From Campylobacteraceae bacterium (GTDB lineage Bacteria > Campylobacterota > Campylobacteria > Campylobacterales > Sulfurovaceae): 5,905 bases of DNA. Positions 1-5,905 of the stretch are shown here, one piece after another (position 1 is the first letter of the stretch; each line of letters begins with the position of its first letter). The stretch is from NCBI GenBank assembly GCA_027056615.1, contig JALUKJ010000009.1:1-5905 (forward strand), given 5' to 3'. The position numbers and the translations under genes were made by a program. The notes under the pieces are model-generated. The model did not search any database and had not been told where the DNA came from. It worked only from the letters and a program-made list of their open reading frames with translations.

Positions 1-116
1 AGAGGTGGGCTTAGAGGGAGGGTTATACCTAGCTCCATTCCGAACCTAGCAGTCAAGCCTCCCATCGCCGATAATACTTACTCTGTCTGAGTTGGGAATG
101 TAGGTCGCTGCCTCTT
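1..116 (+). rRNA. rrf: 5S ribosomal RNA
   Basis: This is the 5S rRNA of the large ribosomal subunit. Conserved landmarks are visible: the loop C segment CCATTCCGAAC at 34-44, and GTAGGTCGC at 100-108. The closing helix pairs AGAGG at 1-5 with CCTCT at 111-115 and continues through G-T wobbles. Helix II pairs GGGAGG (16-21) with CCTCCC (58-63). Helix III pairs CTAG (29-32) with CTAG (46-49), with the usual two-base bulge. Its length of about 116 nt is normal. One or two 5' bases may lie before the window, because T116 and T117 could extend the closing helix. It is probably the last gene of a 16S-23S-5S operon, but the other rRNAs are not in the window. Confidence 0.95.
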
Positions 117-119
117 TGA

Positions 120-131
120 AATTCTTTTTTT
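120..131 (+). terminator. T-tract after 5S rRNA, possible terminator
   Basis: Seven consecutive T residues (125-131) lie nine bases after the 5S closing helix. No separate GC-rich hairpin is visible, so any intrinsic termination would have to use the 5S terminal stem itself. The tract lies between the 5S gene and the stop codon of the convergent gene at 136. Confidence 0.35.
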
Positions 132-135
132 CGTT

Positions 136-567
136 TTAATCCTCTCTTTTTTGAAATCCATTTTCTGATAATTTTTTATAAACTTTATCTTTTACCTCTT
201 TCCATACTTTACTATTAACAATTCCAGAATCTATAGTTGAATTCATTTGGTTATATAGTTCTTTTTCGGTAAAAAACTCTTTATTATTTTCTATAAGTTG
301 TACCTTTGCAATCATATAAAAGTAGTCTATAACTTCTTCCTTAGTCATCTCAATGGCAATAGTAGCTGTTTTTAAATTTCTAATGATTAATTGTAGTTCT
401 TTAGCAGAAATTTCATCTATATCATAAAATATAATATTGTTATGTTCATCTCGAATTGTAAATCCAGTTAGCTCTCGTCCTTTTAATTTACTTATAGTTT
501 TAGAATTACTTAAATCATCTCCACTATATACCTTAACTAACTTATTATTATAAATTCTAGTATACAT
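136..567 (-). CDS. Hypothetical protein, 143 aa
   Basis: I do not recognise this protein and assign no function. It is predicted cytoplasmic: no signal peptide or membrane segment is visible, and it is rich in Lys, Glu, Asn and Ile. The N-terminal half (about residues 1-70) reads like beta strands followed by a helix; the rest (about 73-143) looks helical and ends in a Lys-rich tail. It is probably a real gene. The ATG at 567 has a good Shine-Dalgarno AGGAG seven bases upstream, a plausible -10 lies about 40 bases upstream, and the frame is open for 143 codons. A hand count over 181-240 gives 16/60 G+C, against 24/60 over 1201-1260 in ilvC, so it is more AT-rich than its neighbour. It converges on the 5S rRNA gene with about 20 bp between them. 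Confidence 0.65.
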   Translation of the reverse strand: MYTRIYNNKLVKVYSGDDLSNSKTISKLKGRELTGFTIRDEHNNIIFYDIDEISAKELQLIIRNLKTATIAIEMTKEEVIDYFYMIAKVQLIENNKEFFTEKELYNQMNSTIDSGIVNSKVWKEVKDKVYKKLSENGFQKRED

Positions 568-599
568 TAGGAACTCCTAGTTAGATATAATCTTCTTAT

Positions 600-621
600 T
601 TATAGTATATCATAACTATAA
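600..621. repeat. Inverted repeat TTATAGT-N8-ACTATAA
   Basis: A perfect 7-bp inverted repeat has arms at 600-606 and 615-621, with an 8-bp spacer. It lies over the candidate -10 of the minus-strand 143-aa gene, so it could be an operator or simply AT-rich coincidence. The rest of the divergent spacer (622-790) holds no feature I can support. Confidence 0.3.
604..614 (-). promoter_or_regulatory. Putative -10 for the 143-aa gene
   Basis: On the minus strand this stretch reads TATGATATACT and offers two overlapping -10 candidates: TATACT (604-609) and TATGAT (609-614). Transcription would begin near 597 and give a leader of about 30 nt carrying the AGGAG. No -35 is evident, as is usual for Campylobacterota sigma-70 promoters. 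In such AT-rich DNA a match can arise by chance. Confidence 0.35.
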
Positions 622-797
622 GTACCTGACCATAATAAATGTCATATCTACGACGTTAGATTTTCTTGAATTAGCCTTTATGCTTGTACCTTTTTTTATC
701 GTTAAATTTGGGTTTACTTAGCATGAACGGTACTAGCTGTAGTGAATTAGATGGAATTATATTTAACAGTTATACTCTTACTTAAACACCCTTACGC

Positions 798-803
798 TAT
801 AAT
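798..803 (+). promoter_or_regulatory. ilvC promoter (-10 TATAAT)
   Basis: A perfect TATAAT at 798-803 lies 31 bp before the ilvC start, so transcription should begin near 810 with a leader of about 25 nt. No good -35 is present; the upstream stretch is T/A-rich with the CTTAAACACCCTT run at 781-793. The short leader leaves no room for an attenuator or riboswitch downstream of this start site. Confidence 0.65.
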
Positions 804-831
804 TGCGAAATTTTTTTAACTCCAAGGATAA

Positions 832-1860
<1,029 letters not shown>

Positions 1861-1869
1861 TCTGATTTA

Positions 1870-1878
1870 TGTTAAAAT
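1870..1878 (+). promoter_or_regulatory. Extended -10 promoter for the symporter gene
   Basis: TG-T-TAAAAT at 1870-1878 is an extended -10 with the same TGT spacing as the phosphatase promoter at 3743-3751. It starts 9 bp after the ilvC stop codon. Transcription should begin near 1885, giving a leader of about 18 nt that carries the AAGGGA ribosome-binding site. The -10 overlaps the left arm of the hairpin at 1874-1902. Confidence 0.5.
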
Positions 1879-1902
1879 TCCCTTTTATTGAAAGGGATTT
1901 TT
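1874..1902 (+). promoter_or_regulatory. ilvC-symporter intercistronic hairpin covering the ribosome-binding site
   Basis: The left arm 1874-1885 pairs with the right arm 1891-1902 around a 5-nt loop (TATTG): 11 of 12 positions pair, with one T-T mismatch at 1878/1898. The right arm contains the AAGGGA (1892-1897) that serves the ATG at 1903. In RNA reading through from ilvC the hairpin would hide that site. It may also act as a weak terminator, since the stem ends in TTTTT, but those T residues are themselves paired in the stem. Confidence 0.6.
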
Positions 1903-3258
1903 ATGAATAGTTTAGTTGAATTTAAAGGAGTAATTATTGCTCTATTTCTAGGAGCATTATTTACTTTAGTTAGTTGGTTTTTTTTTACACATACTCAATC
2001 ACTTCTAATAGGTTTAGTTGCTCTGCTTGTAACACTTTGGACAAATGAGGCTCTACCATTGGGGGTTGTGTCGCTTTTACCTATTATTCTCTTTCCTATC
2101 TTTGGTATACTTGATGTAGCTCATGTTACACCAAACTACTCTAAATCTATTATTTTCCTTTTTTTGGGTGGTTTTATGTTGGCAATAGCCATTGAAAAAG
2201 TAAAGCTTCACCTCTATTTCTCTGCAAAGCTTCTTAACCTTTTTCCTAAAACTGTTCTAGGTATTTTATATGCTTTATCTGTAACCTCTGCACTACTAAG
2301 TTCAATTCTATCGAATACTACTATTACGCTTATGCTAATGCCTATAGCACTATATCTGAGCGATAATCCAAAGTTAAAAGTTAGATTTCTTCTTGCTACA
2401 GCCTATGGTGCTAGTGTAGGGGGGATTTTAACTCCTATTGGAACACCTCCAAACTTAATACTATTAGGATTTTTAGAAGATAATCATCTTCCTATGCTCT
2501 CTTTTGGTGAGTGGATTTATATGATGCTTCCTGTTGTCTCTTTGATGTTGTTGATTATTCCATGGTTACTCTCTCTTGATGTGAAAGATGAGTCTGTAGA
2601 GGGGATAGGTGATAAAGAGATACCTGTTTTAAAAAAGAATCAAAAACGACTCTATGGAATTATTGTAGCTCTGGCTATAGTTTTAGTTGCAAATACTTTT
2701 TCTAAAGAACTACTTGGATTTGCACTAGATGAGAAGTTAATACTTCTTAGTTTTGGACTCTTAATGTTCTTCCCAAAAATAGGCTTTTTAGAGTGGGACG
2801 ATACTCGTAGTTTGCCTTATGAGATTATTATGTTGTTTGGAGCTGGGTTCTCTATTGCTAAAGCATTCTCCTCAACAGGATTGGCTGCTGATATTGCCCA
2901 TAAGTTAGCGTTTATTTCAGATATGCCTCTCTTTTGGATGTTTTTATTTGTCGCTTTCTTTGTAGCTTTCTCTACAGAGGTTACTTCAAATACAGCATTA
3001 ACCTCTATAGCAGTTCCTATATTTTATGAGTTCGCAAAACATATGTCAACCAATGATGGGACAATACTACTTATGACAGTTACGGTTGCAGCCTCTTATG
3101 CTTTTATGTTGCCTATTGCAACACCTCCAAATGCGATTATAATGAGTTCACGAGTTATTCCTATAGCCGAGATGGCAAAGGTTGGATTTAAAGCAAATCT
3201 GATAGGAATTGTTGTTTTAGCAAGTGTAGCTTATTTTTTATGGGGATTGATGTTGTAG
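1903..3258 (+). CDS. DASS/SLC13-family sodium-coupled anion symporter
   Basis: This inner-membrane transporter of the divalent anion:Na+ symporter family has members carrying succinate, malate, citrate or sulfate. The two inverted-repeat signatures are clear: Ser137-Asn138-Thr139 followed by TPIGTPPN (177-184), and Ser362-Asn363-Thr364 followed by LPIATPPN (403-410). In VcINDY-type structures the SNT motifs and TPP loops form the Na+ and carboxylate sites. About eleven or more hydrophobic segments span the protein, with a charged cytoplasmic-type stretch near 224-240. I chose ATG 1903 (451 aa) because AAGGGA sits 5 bases upstream. The in-frame TTG at 1888 would add 5 residues but has no ribosome-binding site. 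The substrate cannot be read from sequence; a dicarboxylate is most likely. The link to ilvC is positional only. Confidence 0.93.
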   Translation: MNSLVEFKGVIIALFLGALFTLVSWFFFTHTQSLLIGLVALLVTLWTNEALPLGVVSLLPIILFPIFGILDVAHVTPNYSKSIIFLFLGGFMLAIAIEKVKLHLYFSAKLLNLFPKTVLGILYALSVTSALLSSILSNTTITLMLMPIALYLSDNPKLKVRFLLATAYGASVGGILTPIGTPPNLILLGFLEDNHLPMLSFGEWIYMMLPVVSLMLLIIPWLLSLDVKDESVEGIGDKEIPVLKKNQKRLYGIIVALAIVLVANTFSKELLGFALDEKLILLSFGLLMFFPKIGFLEWDDTRSLPYEIIMLFGAGFSIAKAFSSTGLAADIAHKLAFISDMPLFWMFLFVAFFVAFSTEVTSNTALTSIAVPIFYEFAKHMSTNDGTILLMTVTVAASYAFMLPIATPPNAIIMSSRVIPIAEMAKVGFKANLIGIVVLASVAYFLWGLML

Positions 3259-3278
3259 GGTGCGATTGCTATCGCACC
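3259..3278 (+). terminator. Stem-loop after the symporter gene
   Basis: A perfect 8-bp stem, GGTGCGAT / ATCGCACC, with a TGCT loop starts right after the symporter stop codon. It is GC-rich for this genome, but what follows is GTTAAAATAAAA rather than a T-run. It is therefore a 3'-end stabilising hairpin or a non-canonical terminator for the plus strand. Confidence 0.55.
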
Positions 3279-3283
3279 GTTAA

Positions 3284-3319
3284 AATAAAATCGGCATATT
3301 TAGATATTCCGATTATATT
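3284..3319 (-). terminator. Terminator of the DUF2853 gene
   Basis: The core stem AATCGG (3289-3294) / CCGATT (3309-3314) continues inward as ATAT (3296-3299) / ATAT (3304-3307) around a TTAG loop, after one C-T mismatch. It continues outward as 3284-3287 / 3316-3319 after an A-A mismatch. Read on the minus strand, the CCGATT arm is followed by TTTTATTTTA, a good T-rich tail. The stem begins 5 bp after the stop codon at 3324. It could also help stop transcripts arriving from the symporter. Confidence 0.65.
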
Positions 3320-3323
3320 AATA

Positions 3324-3665
3324 TTAAGCGTAAATACTCTCTTTCTTAAATTTCATTGCTAAAAGAGCATAAAAATGAACTCTATATTTACTTCTATTTG
3401 AACTTCCTAATTGCTCACAAACCTCTTTTATAGCTTCGTCTAGCTCTTCATCACTATTTGTAAGTCCTAATTTTTTCTTTAAAAAGTTATTTTTAATGGT
3501 CTCTAACTCTTTTGGTTTACCACAAGCTACTATAGATGTACCTTTATTATATATAACTGGTCCAAGTCCAATAGTAACTTTTTTAATTAAATCATCAGAG
3601 ATAGATAGGTTTAGTTTTTTTGTTTCGGCAATCATTGCTTCAATTACATCATCACGTTTACTCAT
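3324..3665 (-). CDS. DUF2853 family protein
   Basis: This 113-aa protein has the features I associate with DUF2853, a small bacterial family of unknown function with a usual length of about 100-115 aa. The landmarks are GLGPVIYN (33-40), VACG (46-49), KNNFLKKKLGL (58-68), EAIKEVCEQLGSSNR (77-91) and KYRVHFYALL (93-102). It looks compact, mostly helical and cytoplasmic, with no signal peptide or membrane segment. The start is supported by AAAGGA six bases before the ATG and by an extended -10 promoter further upstream. It is monocistronic, converges on the symporter gene, and is divergent from the phosphatase gene. The family assignment is from memory of its sequence pattern. No biochemical role is known to me, and the neighbours do not suggest one. 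Confidence 0.8.
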   Translation of the reverse strand: MSKRDDVIEAMIAETKKLNLSISDDLIKKVTIGLGPVIYNKGTSIVACGKPKELETIKNNFLKKKLGLTNSDEELDEAIKEVCEQLGSSNRSKYRVHFYALLAMKFKKESIYA

Positions 3666-3693
3666 GTAAATTCCTTTAATATTAAATCTTAAC

Positions 3694-3707
3694 GGTATAA
3701 TTATACC
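3694..3707. repeat. Perfect palindrome GGTATAATTATACC
   Basis: A 14-bp perfect palindrome (GGTATAA at 3694-3700, TTATACC at 3701-3707) is centred in the DUF2853 promoter and contains its -10. It also creates a TATAAT on the plus strand (3696-3701). It could be an operator for a dimeric regulator, or it could follow from two -10 elements overlapping back to back. Confidence 0.55.
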
Positions 3708-3710
3708 ATA
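3700..3710 (-). promoter_or_regulatory. Extended -10 promoter for the DUF2853 gene
   Basis: On the minus strand this reads TATGGTATAAT: a TG-G-extended, perfect TATAAT (3700-3705). Transcription should begin near 3693, giving a leader of about 27 nt with AAAGGA. No -35 is evident. Confidence 0.7.
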
Positions 3711-3742
3711 TCAAGATTAGATAAAGAATTTTTATTTTTTTA

Positions 3743-3751
3743 TGTTATAAT
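3743..3751 (+). promoter_or_regulatory. Extended -10 promoter for phosphatase-dprA
   Basis: TG-T-TATAAT at 3743-3751 is preceded by a T-rich stretch (3729-3741), as is usual for Campylobacterota promoters lacking a -35. The start should be near 3758. The leader of about 24 nt carries AGGAG (3769-3773), eight bases before the ATG at 3782. Confidence 0.75.
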
Positions 3752-3781
3752 ATATTAAATAAGGTTTCAGGAGAAAGCAAA

Positions 3782-4528
3782 ATGAATCATTGTATAGTAG
3801 GTGATGTTCATGGAGAGTATAGGATATTATTAAATTTAATTGCTAAGACACCTTTGAATTCTACATTGATTTTTGTTGGTGACTTAGTAGATAGAGGAGA
3901 AGAGAGTGCAAAAGTTATTAGATTTGTTCGTCAACACAAATTGTTATCTGTACTAGGAAATCATGAGGAGATGATGATTGAGTTTGGAACTAAATTTATT
4001 AATGATATTAAAAATAATCGACCAATTGCACAAGATAATATTTGGCTAAATAATGGAGGAAAAGAGACACTTCTCTCTTATGGTTTAGTTTCGATTATTA
4101 ACAATCAAATTGTACCTCATCCATTTATTAGAGAGTTTATTTTTCAATTTGAAGATGATATTGAGTGGATGAAGAGTCTACCTTTATATATTGAACTTGA
4201 AGATAAACAGCCATCTGGTCGTACGGTTGTTATATCTCATTCAGCTATTGCCCCTGTTTGGAAATTAAGAGATGATGCAATAAGTTTTAATAATTTTAAA
4301 AACAGAGTACTTTGGGGAAGAATTAGACCAATCGACTCTGAACCTATTTTTAATGTTTTTGGACATACTCCACAGAAGTTTACACCTGATACCCATAAAC
4401 ACTATGTCAATATTGATACAGGTGCTTATAAAAAAGGTGAAAAGGGTTTTGGACTTCTCTCAGCCTACTGTATAGAGAGTGGTGAAGTGTTCTCTTCTAG
4501 TGATATTGATTATGCTAAGGTAGGGTAG
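3782..4528 (+). CDS. PPP-family serine/threonine protein phosphatase (metallophosphoesterase)
   Basis: This cytoplasmic two-metal phosphoesterase resembles bacterial and phage PPP phosphatases (PrpA/PphA, lambda phosphatase). The signature motifs are all present in order: GDVHG (7-11), GDLVDRG (33-39), GNHE (59-62), His153 in VVISHS (149-154), and GHTP (194-197). These supply the metal ligands Asp8, His10, Asp34, Asn60, His153 and His195, the general acid His61, and the phosphate-binding Arg38. At 248 aa it is slightly longer than lambda phosphatase, with an insert at about 70-130 between the third motif and His153. Symmetric diadenosine tetraphosphatase (ApaH) is an alternative, but that protein is usually about 270-280 aa. 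The substrate is unknown. It is the first gene of an apparent operon with dprA, which starts 4 bp after its stop codon. Confidence 0.9.
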   Translation: MNHCIVGDVHGEYRILLNLIAKTPLNSTLIFVGDLVDRGEESAKVIRFVRQHKLLSVLGNHEEMMIEFGTKFINDIKNNRPIAQDNIWLNNGGKETLLSYGLVSIINNQIVPHPFIREFIFQFEDDIEWMKSLPLYIELEDKQPSGRTVVISHSAIAPVWKLRDDAISFNNFKNRVLWGRIRPIDSEPIFNVFGHTPQKFTPDTHKHYVNIDTGAYKKGEKGFGLLSAYCIESGEVFSSSDIDYAKVG

Positions 4529-4532
4529 GGTA
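4519..4532 (+). repeat. Short tandem repeat GGTA-GGGTA-GGGTA at the phosphatase/dprA junction
   Basis: Nearly three copies of a 5-bp unit cover the phosphatase stop codon (4526-4528) and the dprA ribosome-binding region. They provide two AGGG-like Shine-Dalgarno candidates ending just before the ATG at 4533. By reading the frames, losing or gaining one unit would still stop the phosphatase, but would change its last residues and the spacing to dprA. Confidence 0.6.
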
Positions 4533-5312
4533 ATGATTGCTTCAATAGAAAAAAAGATTCCTGAATTGGAAAATATGAAAAAGTATCCAAAAGAGTTATA
4601 TTTCTTAGGTGATTTATCGTTTCTTCAAAGACGTAAAATATCTATTGTAGGTACAAGAAGACCATCTGGTTATACGAAGCAGTATACACAACTTTTAGTA
4701 CAAGAGTTATTAAAACGAGGTATTGTTCTTGTTTCTGGTGCAGCAATGGGGGTTGATGCAATTGTTCATACATCAGCAGGTTCTAATAATACTATTGCTG
4801 TTGTTGCTAATGGTTTAGATATTCGTTATCCATCTGTTAATAGACATTTAATTGAATCTATAGAAAAAGAGGGCTTAGTTCTAAGTCAGTTCTCTAAAGG
4901 TACAAAGGCTACACCATGGTCTTTTGTTGTAAGAAATGAGTTAGTTGTGGCTTTAGGAGAGGTACTAATTGTTACACAAGCAGATGAAAACTCTGGTTCT
5001 ATGCGTTCAGTTGAGTTTGCTCTTAAAATGGGTAAAGAGGTATATGTTTTACCTCAACGATTAGGCGAGAGTAATGGAACCAATAAATTATTGACTAATG
5101 GTTTAGCTAAGCCAATCAATGATATTTTACAATTTGCCAATAGATTTGGCGTTGAACCTCAAAATAGCCATATTGAAAAAGATGAGTTTTTCTATTTTTG
5201 TCAAACTATGCCAACACTAGATGAAGCTGTATCAAAGTTTAGTAATAGAGTCTATGAAGCTGAATTAGAGGGGTTAATATATATTGAGAATGGTTTAGTC
5301 CGTTTGGTCTAA
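4533..5312 (+). CDS. dprA: DNA-processing protein DprA (Smf)
   Basis: DprA binds incoming single-stranded DNA in the cytoplasm during natural transformation, protects it and loads RecA. The Rossmann-like core is clear: SIVGTRRPSGYTKQY (37-51), LVSGAAMGVDAIVH (66-79), TIAVVANGLDIRYPSVNR (87-104), and then RNELVVAL (134-141), SGSMRSVEFAL (154-164) and EVYVLP (169-174). A C-terminal segment (about 211-259) looks like the winged-helix DML1-type domain. At 259 aa it lacks the N-terminal SAM-like domain of the roughly 360-aa DprA proteins, as in Helicobacter and Campylobacter. Some usually strong positions differ: SGAAMGVD where SGLARGID is typical, and RNE where RNR is typical. Its start 4 bp after the phosphatase stop suggests translational coupling. 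The last 18 bp overlap the convergent gene. Confidence 0.93.
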   Translation: MIASIEKKIPELENMKKYPKELYFLGDLSFLQRRKISIVGTRRPSGYTKQYTQLLVQELLKRGIVLVSGAAMGVDAIVHTSAGSNNTIAVVANGLDIRYPSVNRHLIESIEKEGLVLSQFSKGTKATPWSFVVRNELVVALGEVLIVTQADENSGSMRSVEFALKMGKEVYVLPQRLGESNGTNKLLTNGLAKPINDILQFANRFGVEPQNSHIEKDEFFYFCQTMPTLDEAVSKFSNRVYEAELEGLIYIENGLVRLV

Positions 5313-5905
5313 CTCTTTTTCTTCTACTGGTGTTGGTGAGATTTGTCTACCATTGTATTCAAAGTATAGGTCATTACTATTAAAGTCAATATGAGTTTTT
5401 GTTTTAATAAACTTCATCTCATTGCCTTGCAATTCAATATCTTCTATAGTATCTGAATGACTTTTTATCCATACAGGGAATTTACTTGTATTGAGTACCC
5501 AAAAGTCTGTATGGTCAATCTTATCTTCATTTTGAACAGATACACCATGAGTTTTGTTACTTGCAATTCCTTTAAGTAGAAAAATATCATGATAAAAGTC
5601 ATCAGGGTCAGACTCTTTTAATAAATCTCCTCTGCCATTGCGAGAGACAAAAGCAATAATATCAATATTGTCAGCTGTTTTCTCATTAATTAGATTATAT
5701 AACTTTTTTTTATCTTTTATATTCTCCATATTAGGAAAAGAGTAGTACGCATTAATATGACCTTTTAAAATTATATTTTGAAAGTTATCAAAATATAGAT
5801 ACTCATCTTTAATTTTTTTATTTTTTATCATAGATGAAATCTTAGTTCCTATAGTTTTACTATGCTTTGAGATATTTTTATTTAGAATTGGCTCAATATG
5901 TTTGT
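5295..5905 (-). CDS. Hypothetical protein, 3' part (5' end beyond the window)
   Basis: I do not recognise this protein. The stop is the TAA at 5297-5295. The first in-window ATG (5831) would give 178 aa, but it has no Shine-Dalgarno sequence, and the frame stays open through a further 24 full codons (KHIEPILNKNISKHSKTI and onward) to the window edge. I therefore treat it as 5'-truncated by the window. The visible part is hydrophilic, rich in Lys, Asp, Asn and Ile, with no membrane segment. It includes an alternating hydrophobic stretch NIDIIAFVSRNGRGDLL and a Thr/Asp-rich C-terminal part ending PTPVEEKELDQTD. Its last 18 bp are antisense to the dprA end, and no terminator hairpin is visible between them. 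If the start is really at 5831, the product is a small cytoplasmic protein. Confidence 0.65.
   Translation of the reverse strand, partial: KHIEPILNKNISKHSKTIGTKISSMIKNKKIKDEYLYFDNFQNIILKGHINAYYSFPNMENIKDKKKLYNLINEKTADNIDIIAFVSRNGRGDLLKESDPDDFYHDIFLLKGIASNKTHGVSVQNEDKIDHTDFWVLNTSKFPVWIKSHSDTIEDIELQGNEMKFIKTKTHIDFNSNDLYFEYNGRQISPTPVEEKELDQTD

Noticed and set aside
680..721. Possible 13-codon leader peptide before ilvC (MLVPFFIVKFGFT) suggesting attenuation
   Set aside because: It has no ribosome-binding site, lies upstream of the clear ilvC -10, has only a few Leu/Val/Ile codons, and no terminator/antiterminator pair follows.
723..785. 20-codon open frame in the spacer before ilvC
   Set aside because: No Shine-Dalgarno sequence, no recognisable content, and a length expected by chance.
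1888..1902. TTG start adding five residues to the symporter
   Set aside because: There is no Shine-Dalgarno sequence before the TTG, while ATG 1903 has AAGGGA at 5 nt; the predicted transcription start near 1885 also leaves no leader for the TTG.
5829..5831. ATG taken as the true start of the last minus-strand gene
   Set aside because: No Shine-Dalgarno sequence is visible upstream and the frame stays open to the window edge, so a start outside the window is more likely, though not proven.

Overview
The window looks like a chromosomal stretch from an AT-rich member of the Campylobacterota (the former Epsilonproteobacteria). It most resembles Sulfurimonas, Sulfurovum or Arcobacter relatives, but the genus cannot be fixed from the sequence. 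The evidence is the 5S rRNA type, a ketol-acid reductoisomerase of the form I recall from that phylum, a short DprA, and promoters that are mostly a bare or TGn-extended TATAAT-like -10 with no recognisable -35.

Layout: the window opens on a 5S rRNA gene (+), the likely end of an rRNA operon. A convergent 143-residue protein of unknown function (-) follows. A 267-bp divergent spacer then leads to ilvC (+), the second common step of branched-chain amino acid synthesis. Only 42 bp after ilvC is a sodium/anion symporter of the DASS (SLC13) family (+). Its ribosome-binding site lies in the right arm of a strong hairpin, while a separate extended -10 sits in the left arm. Two stem-loops separate the symporter from a convergent DUF2853 protein (-). 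A divergent promoter region with a perfect 14-bp palindrome follows. Next come a PPP-type serine/threonine phosphatase (+) and, 4 bp later, dprA (+), which loads RecA on incoming DNA during natural transformation. The window closes with the 3' part of a convergent gene of unknown function (-), which overlaps the dprA end by 18 bp and stays open to the window edge.

Working together: the only clear co-transcribed pair is phosphatase-dprA. ilvC and the symporter may be partly co-transcribed, with the junction hairpin controlling read-through. Nothing here is a CRISPR array, insertion sequence, prophage or recognisable defence island. The least explained parts are the phosphatase-dprA pairing, the ilvC/symporter junction, the palindrome over the DUF2853 promoter, and the two unrecognised minus-strand genes.
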